Positions 1 through 7,453 of a stretch of DNA of 15,765 nucleotides are shown one piece after another. Position 1 is the first letter of the stretch, and each line of letters begins with the position of its first letter. Under the pieces are notes generated by a model. That model was not told the DNA's origin and made no database searches. It saw only the letters and a list, made by a program, of their open reading frames with translations. The stretch lies in NCBI RefSeq assembly GCF_040409695.1, contig NZ_JARWGJ010000044.1:1-15765 (forward strand), read 5' to 3'. The position numbers and the translations under genes are program-made. This DNA comes from Longimonas sp040409695 (GTDB taxonomy: Bacteria > Bacteroidota > Rhodothermia > Rhodothermales > Salinibacteraceae).

Positions 1-481
1 CTTCGGTGAGCGCTTGCGGCAAGGTGTTACGACGACGATTGCCGGAGAGGAAAAGAAGCAACGCAGGCGTATCTGCCATTGTATCTGCTATTGTATCTGC
101 AATGATGCGCCGAGCCAACGCCGTTGCGTTGCCGGCTTCCTGCCCGACGGGCTGCCCGCCCCATGCATCGATCACTGTAGCCGTGCGGGGGCCCGTCACG
201 TAGGTCGGCTTTGCAGTCCATGACGCGTACAGTTTGTGATTGGGGGGCAGTATCTCTTGCAGCGCACGTCCCGCCCGTGGACTGGTACATATGAGCGCGT
301 CGTAGCGAGCGGGGCGCTGCAGTAGCACGCGCAGGGCACGCGGATCCTGCAGGTCGAACGCGAGCACCGGCTGGCATGTCGCGGGGTACGCTATGCTGCG
401 CAGCGCATGCTCGTACGGGTCGTTGCCATCGGCACCCGGGCGTGCCTGTCGAAGCAGAACGGCGAGTGGTTGATCGGGCAT
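1..481 (-). CDS. hemD: Uroporphyrinogen-III synthase, C-terminal part beyond window
   Basis: Cyclises and rearranges hydroxymethylbilane to uroporphyrinogen III, the branch point to haem, sirohaem and corrinoids, in the cytoplasm. About 160 residues are visible; the 3' end lies beyond base 1. Family signatures seen are CTSPRAGRAL at residues 65-74, a segment around YVTGPRTATVI at 94-104, and LLFLSGNRRRNTLPQAL at 142-158, matching the usual SPRA and GNxRRxxLP motifs. The ATG at 481 is chosen because an in-frame TAG lies about four codons upstream. It follows hemC by 40 bases, so the two are probably cotranscribed. Oddity: residues 127-138 are three tandem (I/M)-A-D-T units encoded by a 12-base repeat, just before the GNRRR motif. 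The family diverges strongly in sequence, so context (hemA-hemC-hemD) adds much of the certainty. Confidence 0.9.
   Translation of the reverse strand, partial: MPDQPLAVLLRQARPGADGNDPYEHALRSIAYPATCQPVLAFDLQDPRALRVLLQRPARYDALICTSPRAGRALQEILPPNHKLYASWTAKPTYVTGPRTATVIDAWGGQPVGQEAGNATALARRIIADTIADTMADTPALLLFLSGNRRRNTLPQALTE
68..103 (-). repeat. Three tandem 12-base units inside hemD
   Basis: Three 12-base units in coding phase (ATTGCAGATACA, ATAGCAGATACA, ATGGCAGATACG on the minus strand) encode IADT, IADT, MADT. They differ only at codon third positions. Because the unit is a multiple of three, copy number could change without a frameshift. Confidence 0.9.
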
Positions 482-521
482 GGCCCTGACAGCAGTCTAA
501 TTGCTCATTTGGAGTAGGTGC

Positions 522-1466
522 TTATGCCGACGCTGCATTTCGGATGCGAGCGAGCACCTCAGCCCCCCCGGCATCCAGCAGCTCCTCAGCCAGTTCGGCG
601 CCTGCCATAGCCGCCTGCTCGACCGATGCCGTTTTCTGCGCCCGAAACGAGGCGCTCCCGTCGAGCGCTGCTACGCACCCGTCGATCACGAGCGTCCCTT
701 CGCTGTTGAGACGCGCCCACGCCCCGGTGGGCACCTGACATCCGCCCTCGATGCGCTTCATGAACCCTCGTTCTGCCGTGATTGCGGCGTCGGTGTCGAG
801 GTGATGCACGGCGCCCCGCAGCAGCGTACGCAGCGCGCTGTCTTCGGTACGGCAGGTGATCGCCAGTGCCCCCTGCCCCACAGCTGGTACCATCACCTCC
901 GGCGGAATAACGGTCCGAATCACATCTTCACGATCCAGGCGCTTCAGTCCGGCTACAGCGAGCACCATGCCGTGCCAGTCGCTTTCCGCGAGCGTTTCGA
1001 GGCGCGAGTCGACGTTGCCCCGTACCGAAACGATGTTCAGATCGTCGCGCCACGCCAGCAGCTGCGCGCGGCGCCGGAGCGATGCTGTAGCCACGGTCGC
1101 TCCCTTCGGCAGGTCGTGCAGCCCCTCTGTCGTGTCGGGGTGCCCAACAAACGCATCGAAGGGCGATGCGCGGCGTCCGACCGCGGCAAGCACAATGCCT
1201 TCAGGCAGACGCGATGGAAGGTCTTTCAGCGAATGGACGGCACAGTCGATGCGCCCGTCAAGCAAGGCGCGGTCAAGCTCTTTGGTAAAGACCGATTCAT
1301 CGCCGATCTCCGAAATGGGTACGTCTTGGATGCGGTCGCCCCGTGTAGAGATGCGCTGCAACGTACTTTCGTGGCCATGTCGCTGCAGGCGACGTTGCAT
1401 GCGACGGGTCTGCCAGAGCGCGAGCGTGCTTCCACGCGTACCGATGACCATTTCGGAACGAGACAT
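522..1466 (-). CDS. hemC: Hydroxymethylbilane synthase (porphobilinogen deaminase)
   Basis: Joins four porphobilinogen molecules into the linear tetrapyrrole hydroxymethylbilane, using a covalent dipyrromethane cofactor. The 314-residue length is normal for the family. Visible landmarks are the N-terminal VIGTRGSTLALWQT (7-20), VHSLKDLP (78-85) with catalytic Asp82, ATASLRRRAQLL (126-137), VSVRGNVDSRL (147-157), and GGCQVPTG (241-248) with Cys243, the predicted cofactor attachment site. It lies between hemA (204-base gap upstream) and hemD (40-base gap downstream) on one strand, the usual order of early haem genes. The ATG at 1466 gives MSRSEMVIGT; Met6 is an alternative start that would still retain the first conserved strand. 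No clear promoter was found in the hemA-hemC gap, so cotranscription with hemA is likely but unproven. Confidence 0.97.
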   Translation of the reverse strand: MSRSEMVIGTRGSTLALWQTRRMQRRLQRHGHESTLQRISTRGDRIQDVPISEIGDESVFTKELDRALLDGRIDCAVHSLKDLPSRLPEGIVLAAVGRRASPFDAFVGHPDTTEGLHDLPKGATVATASLRRRAQLLAWRDDLNIVSVRGNVDSRLETLAESDWHGMVLAVAGLKRLDREDVIRTVIPPEVMVPAVGQGALAITCRTEDSALRTLLRGAVHHLDTDAAITAERGFMKRIEGGCQVPTGAWARLNSEGTLVIDGCVAALDGSASFRAQKTASVEQAAMAGAELAEELLDAGGAEVLARIRNAASA

Positions 1467-1670
1467 ATAGGAATGAGAACAGCAGTAAAGAAGGTACGAG
1501 CCGATCGGAGGCGTTTATCCCTCGTGTCCGTCTATGTTCTTCGAACCCGTTGCCAGCGTTCACTCAGGCTTCCGCCCAAACGGTCTGTAGACGCTCAGAG
1601 ATGCATGTTCCGCCAGATTCGCACGTTGCTTTAGGTTCGCGACGACGTTCCTTCATTCGCCGCAGTCGAT

Positions 1671-3131
1671 TTAAGAGGGATGCGGAGCGCGCAGCAGGGC
1701 ACTGATATGATCGGCAGAATCTGACATGACATCTTCATACGGGCACTGCGCTTTGGATTCGGTAGAATCTCGTTCTGCGTGGTGCTCGGTTGCCCCGTGT
1801 CGAGGAGTATCGGAAAGTGAGGGTGTGCTTGTATCACTGCGTTCTGGCAGCATGTCCGATTCTTCTTTGTGATCGGCCCGCGTAAAGAGCGCATGCAACA
1901 GACGGATCCCGTGCACAAAGTTGATGCTATCGGGGTCTACATTTTTGAGTCGTACGATGGGCACGGCGAGCAGCTTCTGCATGATCGACTGCGTGAGACG
2001 ATCGATCTCGGCGCGGTCCATGCCCTCAATGCGATGCGCATGGCGCTCTACTTCCTTCGAACGGATGCCCTCAAAGGTGTTACGAATAGCCTGGATTGCA
2101 GGCTGCAGCGCCTGCTGATGAAAGACCCACGTCACAAAGTCGCTAAGTAGCTCCTCGCAGATCGCTTCAGCGCGTGGTATTTCAGAGCGCCGCTGCGCCT
2201 GAACGCTGGACGTCCAGTCTTCGATGGAATCCATGTCGCGCACCACATAGTCTGCGTTGTCGTTGAGCGCAGGAGAAACGTTGCGCGGCACGGCAACATC
2301 TATCACGAATGCAGGCAACGGTTTGTAGGGACGTTCAGGGGCATTGCCAGGGGTCAGGACGGGCTCGGGGGCTCCGGTTGTGACGACAACGATGTCGGCA
2401 TCTTGGAGCGCCTCATTGCGCGCGTCCCACGCAACAACATCGACGCCATGGTGCTGCGCTGCCAGCTCGTGCGCTGCCGATCCAGTTCGGTTTGAAAGCG
2501 TCACCGAAGTCGGTGCGTAGTTGGTCAGGGCATGAAGAGCGAGCGCACCCATTTTACCCGCACCGAGCACAAGCACATCTTGCTCGCTCAGATCACTAAA
2601 TCCGTACTGAGCAAAGAACTCCTCAGCCATCGCAACAGCGGCTGTGGAGATTGATGCAGAGCCGTTGGAAAGGCTCGTTTCATGTACCACACGCTTGGCT
2701 GCCCGGAAGGCCGTGTGCATGAGGCGGTGCATCAGCGAATGCACACTGTTATGGTCGATCGCATGCTGGTAGGCCTCTTTCACCTGCGAAAGGATCTGTC
2801 CGTCACCAACGACGACCGAATCCAGTCCGCTGGTAACGTGCAGGACGTGTCGAATAGCCGCTTCGTCTTGCAGCATGAAGGCATCGCCCGAGGGCCACGA
2901 AGAAAAACCGGCATGCTGAGCAAGAACATGCTGTACGTGCATGCAATCAGCAAAGCGCCCGTAAAGATATACTTCGGTACGGTTGCATGTAGAAACAAGC
3001 ACAATCTCAGCATCTTCGCTCAGATCGAAGTGCTCGTACATGCGCGCCTGGGCCTCAGTCGACGCGCTAAACGCCTCCGTGACATCTACAGACGACGAAG
3101 TATGGTTGACACCGAATGCATAAAACGTCAT
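1671..3131 (-). CDS. hemA: Glutamyl-tRNA reductase
   Basis: Reduces glutamyl-tRNA(Glu) with NADPH to glutamate-1-semialdehyde, the first committed step of the C5 tetrapyrrole route. At 486 residues, the order is: catalytic domain with VSTCNRTEVYLYG (46-58) and nucleophile Cys49; SGLDSVVVGDGQILSQVKEA (101-120), the substrate-binding segment; NADPH-binding domain with VLVLGAGKMG (186-195) and LSNRT (212-216); and a helical dimerisation region to about 420. Start choice: the ORF remains open upstream to 3257, but MTFYAFGVNHT beginning at 3131 matches the usual family N-terminus and the extra 42 residues look like untranslated leader. Oddities: the segment usually reading GEPQILGQ is GDGQILSQ here, and about 65 polar, acidic, Ser/Thr/His-rich residues follow the normal C-terminus. 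First gene of the hemACD run. In some bacteria this enzyme is controlled by haem-dependent proteolysis; that is not visible here. Confidence 0.97.
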   Translation of the reverse strand: MTFYAFGVNHTSSSVDVTEAFSASTEAQARMYEHFDLSEDAEIVLVSTCNRTEVYLYGRFADCMHVQHVLAQHAGFSSWPSGDAFMLQDEAAIRHVLHVTSGLDSVVVGDGQILSQVKEAYQHAIDHNSVHSLMHRLMHTAFRAAKRVVHETSLSNGSASISTAAVAMAEEFFAQYGFSDLSEQDVLVLGAGKMGALALHALTNYAPTSVTLSNRTGSAAHELAAQHHGVDVVAWDARNEALQDADIVVVTTGAPEPVLTPGNAPERPYKPLPAFVIDVAVPRNVSPALNDNADYVVRDMDSIEDWTSSVQAQRRSEIPRAEAICEELLSDFVTWVFHQQALQPAIQAIRNTFEGIRSKEVERHAHRIEGMDRAEIDRLTQSIMQKLLAVPIVRLKNVDPDSINFVHGIRLLHALFTRADHKEESDMLPERSDTSTPSLSDTPRHGATEHHAERDSTESKAQCPYEDVMSDSADHISALLRAPHPS

Positions 3132-3597
3132 GCAGCAAAGGGGCTCGATGAGCTCTGGGATATGACAAAAGTTACAACGGTATTGCAAATACACTGGTTC
3201 AATAACCAGGGGTGAATAAAAAATGAACGGGTCGGGGTGGCGCCCAGTGGCATTCATTTGCCGCAGATCTCTTCACGTATCATGTGTACCCTGCTCGCTG
3301 AACACGACTGCACACATCCAGACTCATCCATTTCTACCTATGGAATGTGTTGTTATGGCGCCTACACGTACGCCAATGGATTACAGCGCTTGCGTCCTGT
3401 CCTCGTGCCTCTCGGTCGCGTTGGCGCACGACACGACCGGTTGTCTACTGTACTGTAAGGGCACGCGATGTGTCTCTTTCCCTTTTGCTGGATTCGAACA
3501 GTAAAGGCTATTACCCCATGCATCGCTTGCAGCCTGCCCCCTCCCGAAGAGGCTGTGCCCGCTGCTCTGTTCCCCCCTTATGTTACGAATGTACCCC
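3132..3597. other. Divergent intergenic region between hemA and membrane protein gene
   Basis: A 466-base stretch between two divergent genes, expected to hold promoters for both. Small ORFs here show no recognisable protein and overlap each other on opposite strands. Seen directly: a perfect 6-base inverted repeat at 3194-3209 and a 7-base inverted repeat AAATGAA/TTCATTT at 3221-3227 and 3253-3259. No sequence close to TTG-N17-23-TAnnTTTG was found for either gene. The string GGATTCGAAC at 3490-3499 resembles an antisense tRNA T-arm but lacks a matching stem. Confidence 0.6.
3194..3209. promoter_or_regulatory. Inverted repeat upstream of hemA, possible operator
   Basis: Perfect inverted repeat CTGGTT-CAAT-AACCAG, about 63 bases upstream of the hemA ATG. 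Its place in the leader or promoter zone fits an operator or small hairpin. There is no direct evidence of function and a 6-base arm can arise by chance. Confidence 0.3.
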
Positions 3598-4218
3598 ATG
3601 ATTCGCTTTCTTAACGTTATCGGACTTGTTTTAGGACTCCTCACGTTTGGAGCGCTTGTTGGCATGTTTGTCGACCTGGAGCGCATCACATTCTGGGCGA
3701 TTGGTCTTGGAAGCGGCATTGGTATGCTTCTTATCTGGGCTCCCCTGTACCTATATGCGCAGTCGCGGGCACGTACCGCTCACAAACAGGCAATGTCAAC
3801 ACAGCCGGCCACGGTTCGACCTGCAAGCCCTGCCGTCTGGGGGTTGGGGATTTTCTTTGCTGTCTCAACGTTGCTCTTCATTGTCAGCCTCTTGCAGATT
3901 ATGGTTGCTGGCAACGCTGATTGGGCCAATACAGGCATCGCTGCTTTTATTGCTGCGGCTATCGCCGGACCGCTCATGATCGTTGCCCGTGCTATCAGCA
4001 AAACGCCTGCCAGCAAACCCAGCCCACAAGACGCAGAACCCTTTATCCCTGAGGAGGAGCTTCCCACACCGCTTTCGGAGACCTCTGAAGGTGAAATGGA
4101 TGCCGAAGACCGCTTTTCAGGTATCGAGGCCTTTCGGAAAGAAGTCGAAGACTACGAGTCCGACCCGCTTTCTTGGCCCTACGATGCCGACAGTGAGGAG
4201 ACCAAGGTGCCGCGCTGA
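3598..4218 (+). CDS. Four-helix integral membrane protein of unknown function
   Basis: I do not recognise a family. From the ATG at 3598 the product is 206 residues with four predicted membrane segments, about 5-25, 31-54, 80-103 and 112-132, arranged as two hairpins. A short basic, Ser/Thr/Pro-rich loop (about 55-78) joins them. The last 70 residues form a soluble, strongly acidic, Pro-rich tail (PEEELPTPLSETSEGEMDAE and onward) ending near KVPR. The positive loop between helices 2 and 3 suggests that it and both termini are cytoplasmic. In-frame ATGs at 3580 and 3589 are also possible; 3598 is preferred because MIRFLNVIGL leads directly into the first helix. It stands alone: hemA diverges on the left and the Usp genes converge on the right. 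The hydrophobic pattern and base use make it a credible gene, but the function is open. Confidence 0.75.
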   Translation: MIRFLNVIGLVLGLLTFGALVGMFVDLERITFWAIGLGSGIGMLLIWAPLYLYAQSRARTAHKQAMSTQPATVRPASPAVWGLGIFFAVSTLLFIVSLLQIMVAGNADWANTGIAAFIAAAIAGPLMIVARAISKTPASKPSPQDAEPFIPEEELPTPLSETSEGEMDAEDRFSGIEAFRKEVEDYESDPLSWPYDADSEETKVPR

Positions 4219-4224
4219 TGCCTC

Positions 4225-4242
4225 GCATGCCATCTGGCATGC
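4225..4242. repeat. Perfect palindrome just after the membrane protein stop
   Basis: GCATGCCA-TC-TGGCATGC, an 18-base inverted repeat starting 7 bases after the stop codon. It has no T-run, so it may protect the mRNA 3' end or form part of a compound terminator rather than act alone. Confidence 0.45.
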
Positions 4243-4262
4243 CGTGCCGGCTCTGCAGCACT

Positions 4263-4303
4263 CCCCCCACTCGCTAACCCACACCTGGGTTCTTTAGGGG
4301 GGG
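4263..4303 (+). terminator. Candidate terminator between convergent genes
   Basis: Inner hairpin AACCCA-CACC-TGGGTT (4276-4291) is followed by CTTT. It is nested in an outer pair, C6 at 4263-4268 with G7 at 4297-4303. It lies between the convergent membrane protein and first Usp gene, where a terminator is expected. The T-run is short, so strength is uncertain. Confidence 0.4.
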
Positions 4304-4369
4304 CGTGCCTGAGCACGAACAAGCACCTGGGCACGCAATGCCCATCGCAATGGCACCCACGCAATGGCG

Positions 4370-5299
4370 TTATGCGTCGCCGTCTGTGGACGTGGCCCGC
4401 AGGGTCATGACAGGGCATGAAGCCATCCGCAGAAGGCGGCGCGTTGTGCTTCCCAGCAAGAGACGCTTAAGTGCAGATTGACCGCGTGTAGCAATTACGG
4501 CCAGGTCCATCCCTTTTCGTTCGATAAAGTCAAGCACAACCGCGGCCGGCTGTCCTTTCTCAATGTGGATCTCGTGCTGAACCGATGGCCCATCGGCATG
4601 GTCAATCATATGCTGCAGGGCCGCGCGGCTGTTTTCGACGATCTCTTTCGGCATATCCATCTGCTTAAGACCTGGAAGGCCGGTGTCGCTAAACACGGGT
4701 ACGGTGCGCGACTCGGCAACAAAAACCAGATGGAGCACCGCGTCGAACGCGGCCGCTATATGGCGTGCATGCAGATACGCTTGATGCGAGTGCGGCGAAA
4801 AGTCGACCGGCGCAACAATTTCGTCGAGCGGCTCCCGTCCTGTTACCCACGGAGGCGTTTCCGCAGCTGTAAGCACCGGACACGGCGCCTCCTCGATCAC
4901 CTCGCTGGCCACACGCCCAAGCGCATGCGGACTGCGATCGGTCTGCCCACGGGCTCCGATCACAATCAGGTCCATGCCGCGCTCCTCAGCATACTCGCGA
5001 ATGGTAGCAGACACGTCGAAGCTTAGCTGCATCGAGACGTGCGTGTTGACCTCCACATCGGGGTTATCGGGGACCATCTCGTGCAGCATCTGGCCTGCCT
5101 GCTGCTTGATCGCTTTACGTAGGGCTGTCGCACGCTCTTTTGCATCCTCAATGCCATACCAACTGGCATCCATATTATCAACAACGTGCAACACATGGAG
5201 CGTCGCCCCAAACCGCTCGGCAAAAAGAAGAGCTTGCTTAAACGCGTTTTGCGATGTATCCGAAAAATCGGTAGCTACAAGAATGTTATTTAACGTCAT
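4370..5299 (-). CDS. Tandem universal stress protein (UspA family), copy 1
   Basis: A 309-residue cytoplasmic protein of two fused Usp domains (about 1-147 and 157-300), each an alpha/beta fold that in many relatives binds ATP or AMP. Domain 1 starts ILVATDFS with Asp11; domain 2 starts IVAPVDFS. The family ATP motif is G-x2-G-x9-G-(S/T). Here domain 1 has G115-AR-G118 but G128-Arg129 where Gly-Ser/Thr is usual. Domain 2 has Ala270 in place of the first Gly, then G273 and G283-S284. Both domains may therefore bind nucleotide poorly or not at all, making this the most divergent of the four copies. Downstream-most gene of the Usp cluster; 102 bases separate it from copy 2. Usp proteins generally support survival under starvation, oxidative or osmotic stress; the specific role here is unknown. 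Confidence 0.95.
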   Translation of the reverse strand: MTLNNILVATDFSDTSQNAFKQALLFAERFGATLHVLHVVDNMDASWYGIEDAKERATALRKAIKQQAGQMLHEMVPDNPDVEVNTHVSMQLSFDVSATIREYAEERGMDLIVIGARGQTDRSPHALGRVASEVIEEAPCPVLTAAETPPWVTGREPLDEIVAPVDFSPHSHQAYLHARHIAAAFDAVLHLVFVAESRTVPVFSDTGLPGLKQMDMPKEIVENSRAALQHMIDHADGPSVQHEIHIEKGQPAAVVLDFIERKGMDLAVIATRGQSALKRLLLGSTTRRLLRMASCPVMTLRATSTDGDA

Positions 5300-5352
5300 A
5301 AGAGCAGTGGATATATATGTAACTCAATGAAAGACTGCATACGGGCAAGCCC

Positions 5353-5378
5353 CTCGGTCTGCCTCGTGCGAGGCCGAG
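5353..5378. repeat. Hairpin between Usp copies 1 and 2
   Basis: GCCTC-GTGC-GAGGC (5361-5374) extended by CTCG (5353-5356) pairing CGAG (5375-5378) across a bulge. It lies 24 bases after the copy 2 stop codon and upstream of copy 1. No T-run follows on the minus strand, so it may be an RNA-stability or processing element rather than a simple terminator. Confidence 0.4.
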
Positions 5379-5401
5379 CGTTGCTAACTACGCGCAAACC
5401 G

Positions 5402-6301
5402 TCAGGTAGGAAGTAGCGACCGGCTTTCTTGCTGAAGGGTGAGCACCGGACACGCAGCATGGCGCACAATCCGCTCCGCCACGCTCCCCATAAGCAGTCG
5501 GTTTAGCCCCTCGCGACCATGAGTGCCCATCACAACCAGGTCCGCTGATTCCTCTTCGATCGCTTCTAAGATCTGCTGCGGCGGATACCCGACGCGCACC
5601 TCGGCGCGCGCATGTTCAATACCCACATGCTTCTTGAGCAGCTCTGCGAGCGCACTTTCGACATCGGGCTGCACGGCTTTAGCATCGACTTGCTTTGGCG
5701 CTACGCCATAGGCCATAGGCAGCACTACTTCCTCAATCGCATGAAGCGCCACAATCTCAGCGCCGTACGTCATGGCCAGTTCGTAAGCATGCTGGAGCGC
5801 ACGCTCCGACGCCTCCGAGAAGTCAATCGGCACCAGAACGCGGCGAAGGGTCTTTGAAGGCGACGTCGTAAGCGCCTTTCGAACGGTGAGCACCGGACAT
5901 GGCGCCTGGCGCACCACCTCTTCGGCGACGCTTCCGAGAAGCATACGGTCTACGCCACGGCGTCCGTGTGTACCCATCACAACCAAGTCGGTATCATGCT
6001 CCTCTGCATATGAGAGGATATATTTTCCGGGAACAGCCCCTTCCTTTTGGGTCTGCACGAGGGTCAGATCCTCTACCGAAAACTGGTCTATCCCCGCCTC
6101 ACGCAGCCACTGGCCTAATGCGTCTGGCTCCACAGGAAACTCTTTGCGCAGGTCTTCAAAGTTATACAGGTGACGCCCCGCCACATTGAGGATGTGGAGG
6201 TCAGCACCATGCAGGTACGCCATAGACGCTGCGTACGGAAACGCGCGCTTGGCCCCTTCTGAGAGATCTGTAGGGTAAAGGATACGATCTATGGCAAGCA
6301 T
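5402..6301 (-). CDS. Tandem universal stress protein (UspA family), copy 2
   Basis: A 299-residue two-domain Usp protein (about 1-143 and 152-290). Domain 1 opens RILYPTDLS with Asp12; domain 2 opens RVLVPIDFS with Asp160. Both carry a complete ATP motif: VVMGTHGRRGVDRMLLGS (G110, G113, G123-S124) and VVMGTHGREGLNRLLMGS (G259, G262, G272-S273), each followed by the typical CPVLT strand. It is the only one of the four copies with two intact motifs, so it is the best candidate for a nucleotide-binding member. The ORF stays open upstream to 6373, but the ATG at 6301 is chosen because MLAIDRILYPTD aligns with the start of the Usp fold and with the other copies. Next gene upstream (copy 3) ends 212 bases away, enough room for a separate promoter. 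Confidence 0.95.
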   Translation of the reverse strand: MLAIDRILYPTDLSEGAKRAFPYAASMAYLHGADLHILNVAGRHLYNFEDLRKEFPVEPDALGQWLREAGIDQFSVEDLTLVQTQKEGAVPGKYILSYAEEHDTDLVVMGTHGRRGVDRMLLGSVAEEVVRQAPCPVLTVRKALTTSPSKTLRRVLVPIDFSEASERALQHAYELAMTYGAEIVALHAIEEVVLPMAYGVAPKQVDAKAVQPDVESALAELLKKHVGIEHARAEVRVGYPPQQILEAIEEESADLVVMGTHGREGLNRLLMGSVAERIVRHAACPVLTLQQESRSLLPT

Positions 6302-6414
6302 ATGAGTATAAGCGGTATATGAAAAGAAACCGACGACCCGAGTACGCACCTCTATGATAGCTACAACGTGCATCTCGCATCGGCTGCGAACTTCCTACAT
6401 GCCTTGTCAGTGCG

Positions 6415-6457
6415 CAGACCACCTTCTCTGTGGGGGAGCCCCCCACAGACCACCTTC
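6415..6457. repeat. Strong hairpin flanked by 12-base direct repeats, between Usp copies 2 and 3
   Basis: A perfect inverted repeat, CTGTGGGGG at 6428-6436 and CCCCCACAG at 6440-6448 with an AGC loop, sits between two copies of CAGACCACCTTC (6415-6426 and 6446-6457). The second copy overlaps the hairpin's right arm. It is 57 bases or more past the copy 3 stop codon and about 127 bases upstream of the copy 2 ATG. No T-run follows. It could be an attenuator, an mRNA processing site, or the trace of a small duplication. Confidence 0.7.
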
Positions 6458-6513
6458 GAGAAATGGGGCGTTGCCTTCCATCTGTCGTCCGATAAAGCGG
6501 GAGACACGTGCCT

Positions 6514-7392
6514 CTATTTCTGACCCGGTCGTCGGGCCGTGAGTACCGGACATGGGGCCTGACGCACCACTTTCTCTGCTACGCTTCCCAGCAGAAAGCG
6601 GGCAATCCCTGTGCGCCCAACCGTTGCGATTGCGATCAGGTCGACCTGGTCGTTCTCTGCCAGCGCAAGAATCTCCTCCGCCGGGTTTCCGCTGCGAATC
6701 CGCGACTCTACCTCAACGCCTTGCTCGCGCAGCATGTCGGCCTCTCGGCTCAGACGTTCGGTGATACGTGCCCGCACAGGCTCTGAGTCCGTGATCATCG
6801 GATCGATACCGTAGGTCGTTGGCACGGCTATGTCTTCCAGAACATGAAGCAGCGTGACGCGCGCGCCGTATCGTTTCGCAAAAGCAGTGGCCTGCTCTGT
6901 TACAATATGCGTGTGCGACGAGAAGTCAATCGGTGCCAGAATGTGGTCGATCGACTGCTGCGGGGAGCGATGCGTCTGTTCGCGTATGGTCAAGACCGGG
7001 CAGTGGGCGTGGCGTACCACCTTCTCTGCCACGCTTCCCAGCATAGCCCGGTGCACGCCGGTGCGCCCGTGCGTTCCCATAACGATGAGGTCAACCTCTT
7101 CTTGCCTGGCGTACCGCACAATGCCATCGGGCACCGACGGATGCGTGACCGATCGTTTGACTACCGGGTACGGCGTATCGTTGAGTACATCCGGCGCCGG
7201 TATCGACGCCTCCGACTCAAACGACGCCAGCTCAAGCGAGTCGACGGGCCCTTCGTCGGATGTGTATACGTGGATGAAATGCAGCGTCGCGTTGTGTTCG
7301 TTGGCCAGGAAGCGGGCGTGTTCAAGGGCCCACGACGCAGGCCCTGCCCCATCAGTCGGTACAAGAATGCGTTCGATCGTGTCCATGGGCAT
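6514..7392 (-). CDS. Tandem universal stress protein (UspA family), copy 3
   Basis: A 292-residue two-domain Usp protein (about 1-138 and 147-287). Domain 1 starts ERILVPTDGAG with Asp14 and carries the full motif VMGTHGRTGVHRAMLGS (G106, G109, G119-S120). Domain 2 starts HILAPIDFS and carries IAIATVGRTGIARFLLGS, where Ala256 replaces the first Gly while G259 and G269-S270 remain. The two domains therefore may differ in ATP binding. Residues about 45-90 of domain 1 form a long acidic loop (SDEGPVDSLELASFESEA) unlike the other copies. Start at 7392 (MPMDTIERIL); Met3 at 7386 is equally possible. Copy 4 ends only 61 bases upstream, so copies 3 and 4 are likely cotranscribed. Confidence 0.95.
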   Translation of the reverse strand: MPMDTIERILVPTDGAGPASWALEHARFLANEHNATLHFIHVYTSDEGPVDSLELASFESEASIPAPDVLNDTPYPVVKRSVTHPSVPDGIVRYARQEEVDLIVMGTHGRTGVHRAMLGSVAEKVVRHAHCPVLTIREQTHRSPQQSIDHILAPIDFSSHTHIVTEQATAFAKRYGARVTLLHVLEDIAVPTTYGIDPMITDSEPVRARITERLSREADMLREQGVEVESRIRSGNPAEEILALAENDQVDLIAIATVGRTGIARFLLGSVAEKVVRQAPCPVLTARRPGQK

Positions 7393-7453
7393 GCTTGGTC
7401 AGAGTAAAAAAGGTAGACGTTACTACACTGCAGGAGGCGCTATGCCGTAGACG

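Noticed and set aside
501..1634. Plus-strand ORF of 377 codons
   Set aside because: It lies antisense to hemC, which has all catalytic motifs. The translation is Arg/His/Cys-rich and matches no family; it is a shadow of a GC-rich gene.
3132..3257. 42-residue N-terminal extension of HemA
   Set aside because: The family N-terminus begins at MTFYAFGVNHT; the extension has no family similarity and carries an inverted repeat that looks regulatory.
3490..3499. tRNA T-arm-like string GGATTCGAAC
   Set aside because: The flanking bases do not form the 5-base T stem and no acceptor or anticodon arms are present on the minus strand.
3223..3504. Plus-strand ORF of 93 codons in the hemA upstream region
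   Set aside because: No recognisable motif, Cys-rich irregular composition, overlapping alternatives in other frames.
4334..4368. Three CGCAATG-containing units as a possible CRISPR or iteron array
   Set aside because: Units are 7-9 bases at uneven 12 and 14 base spacing, too short and irregular for CRISPR repeats; no origin or cas gene nearby.
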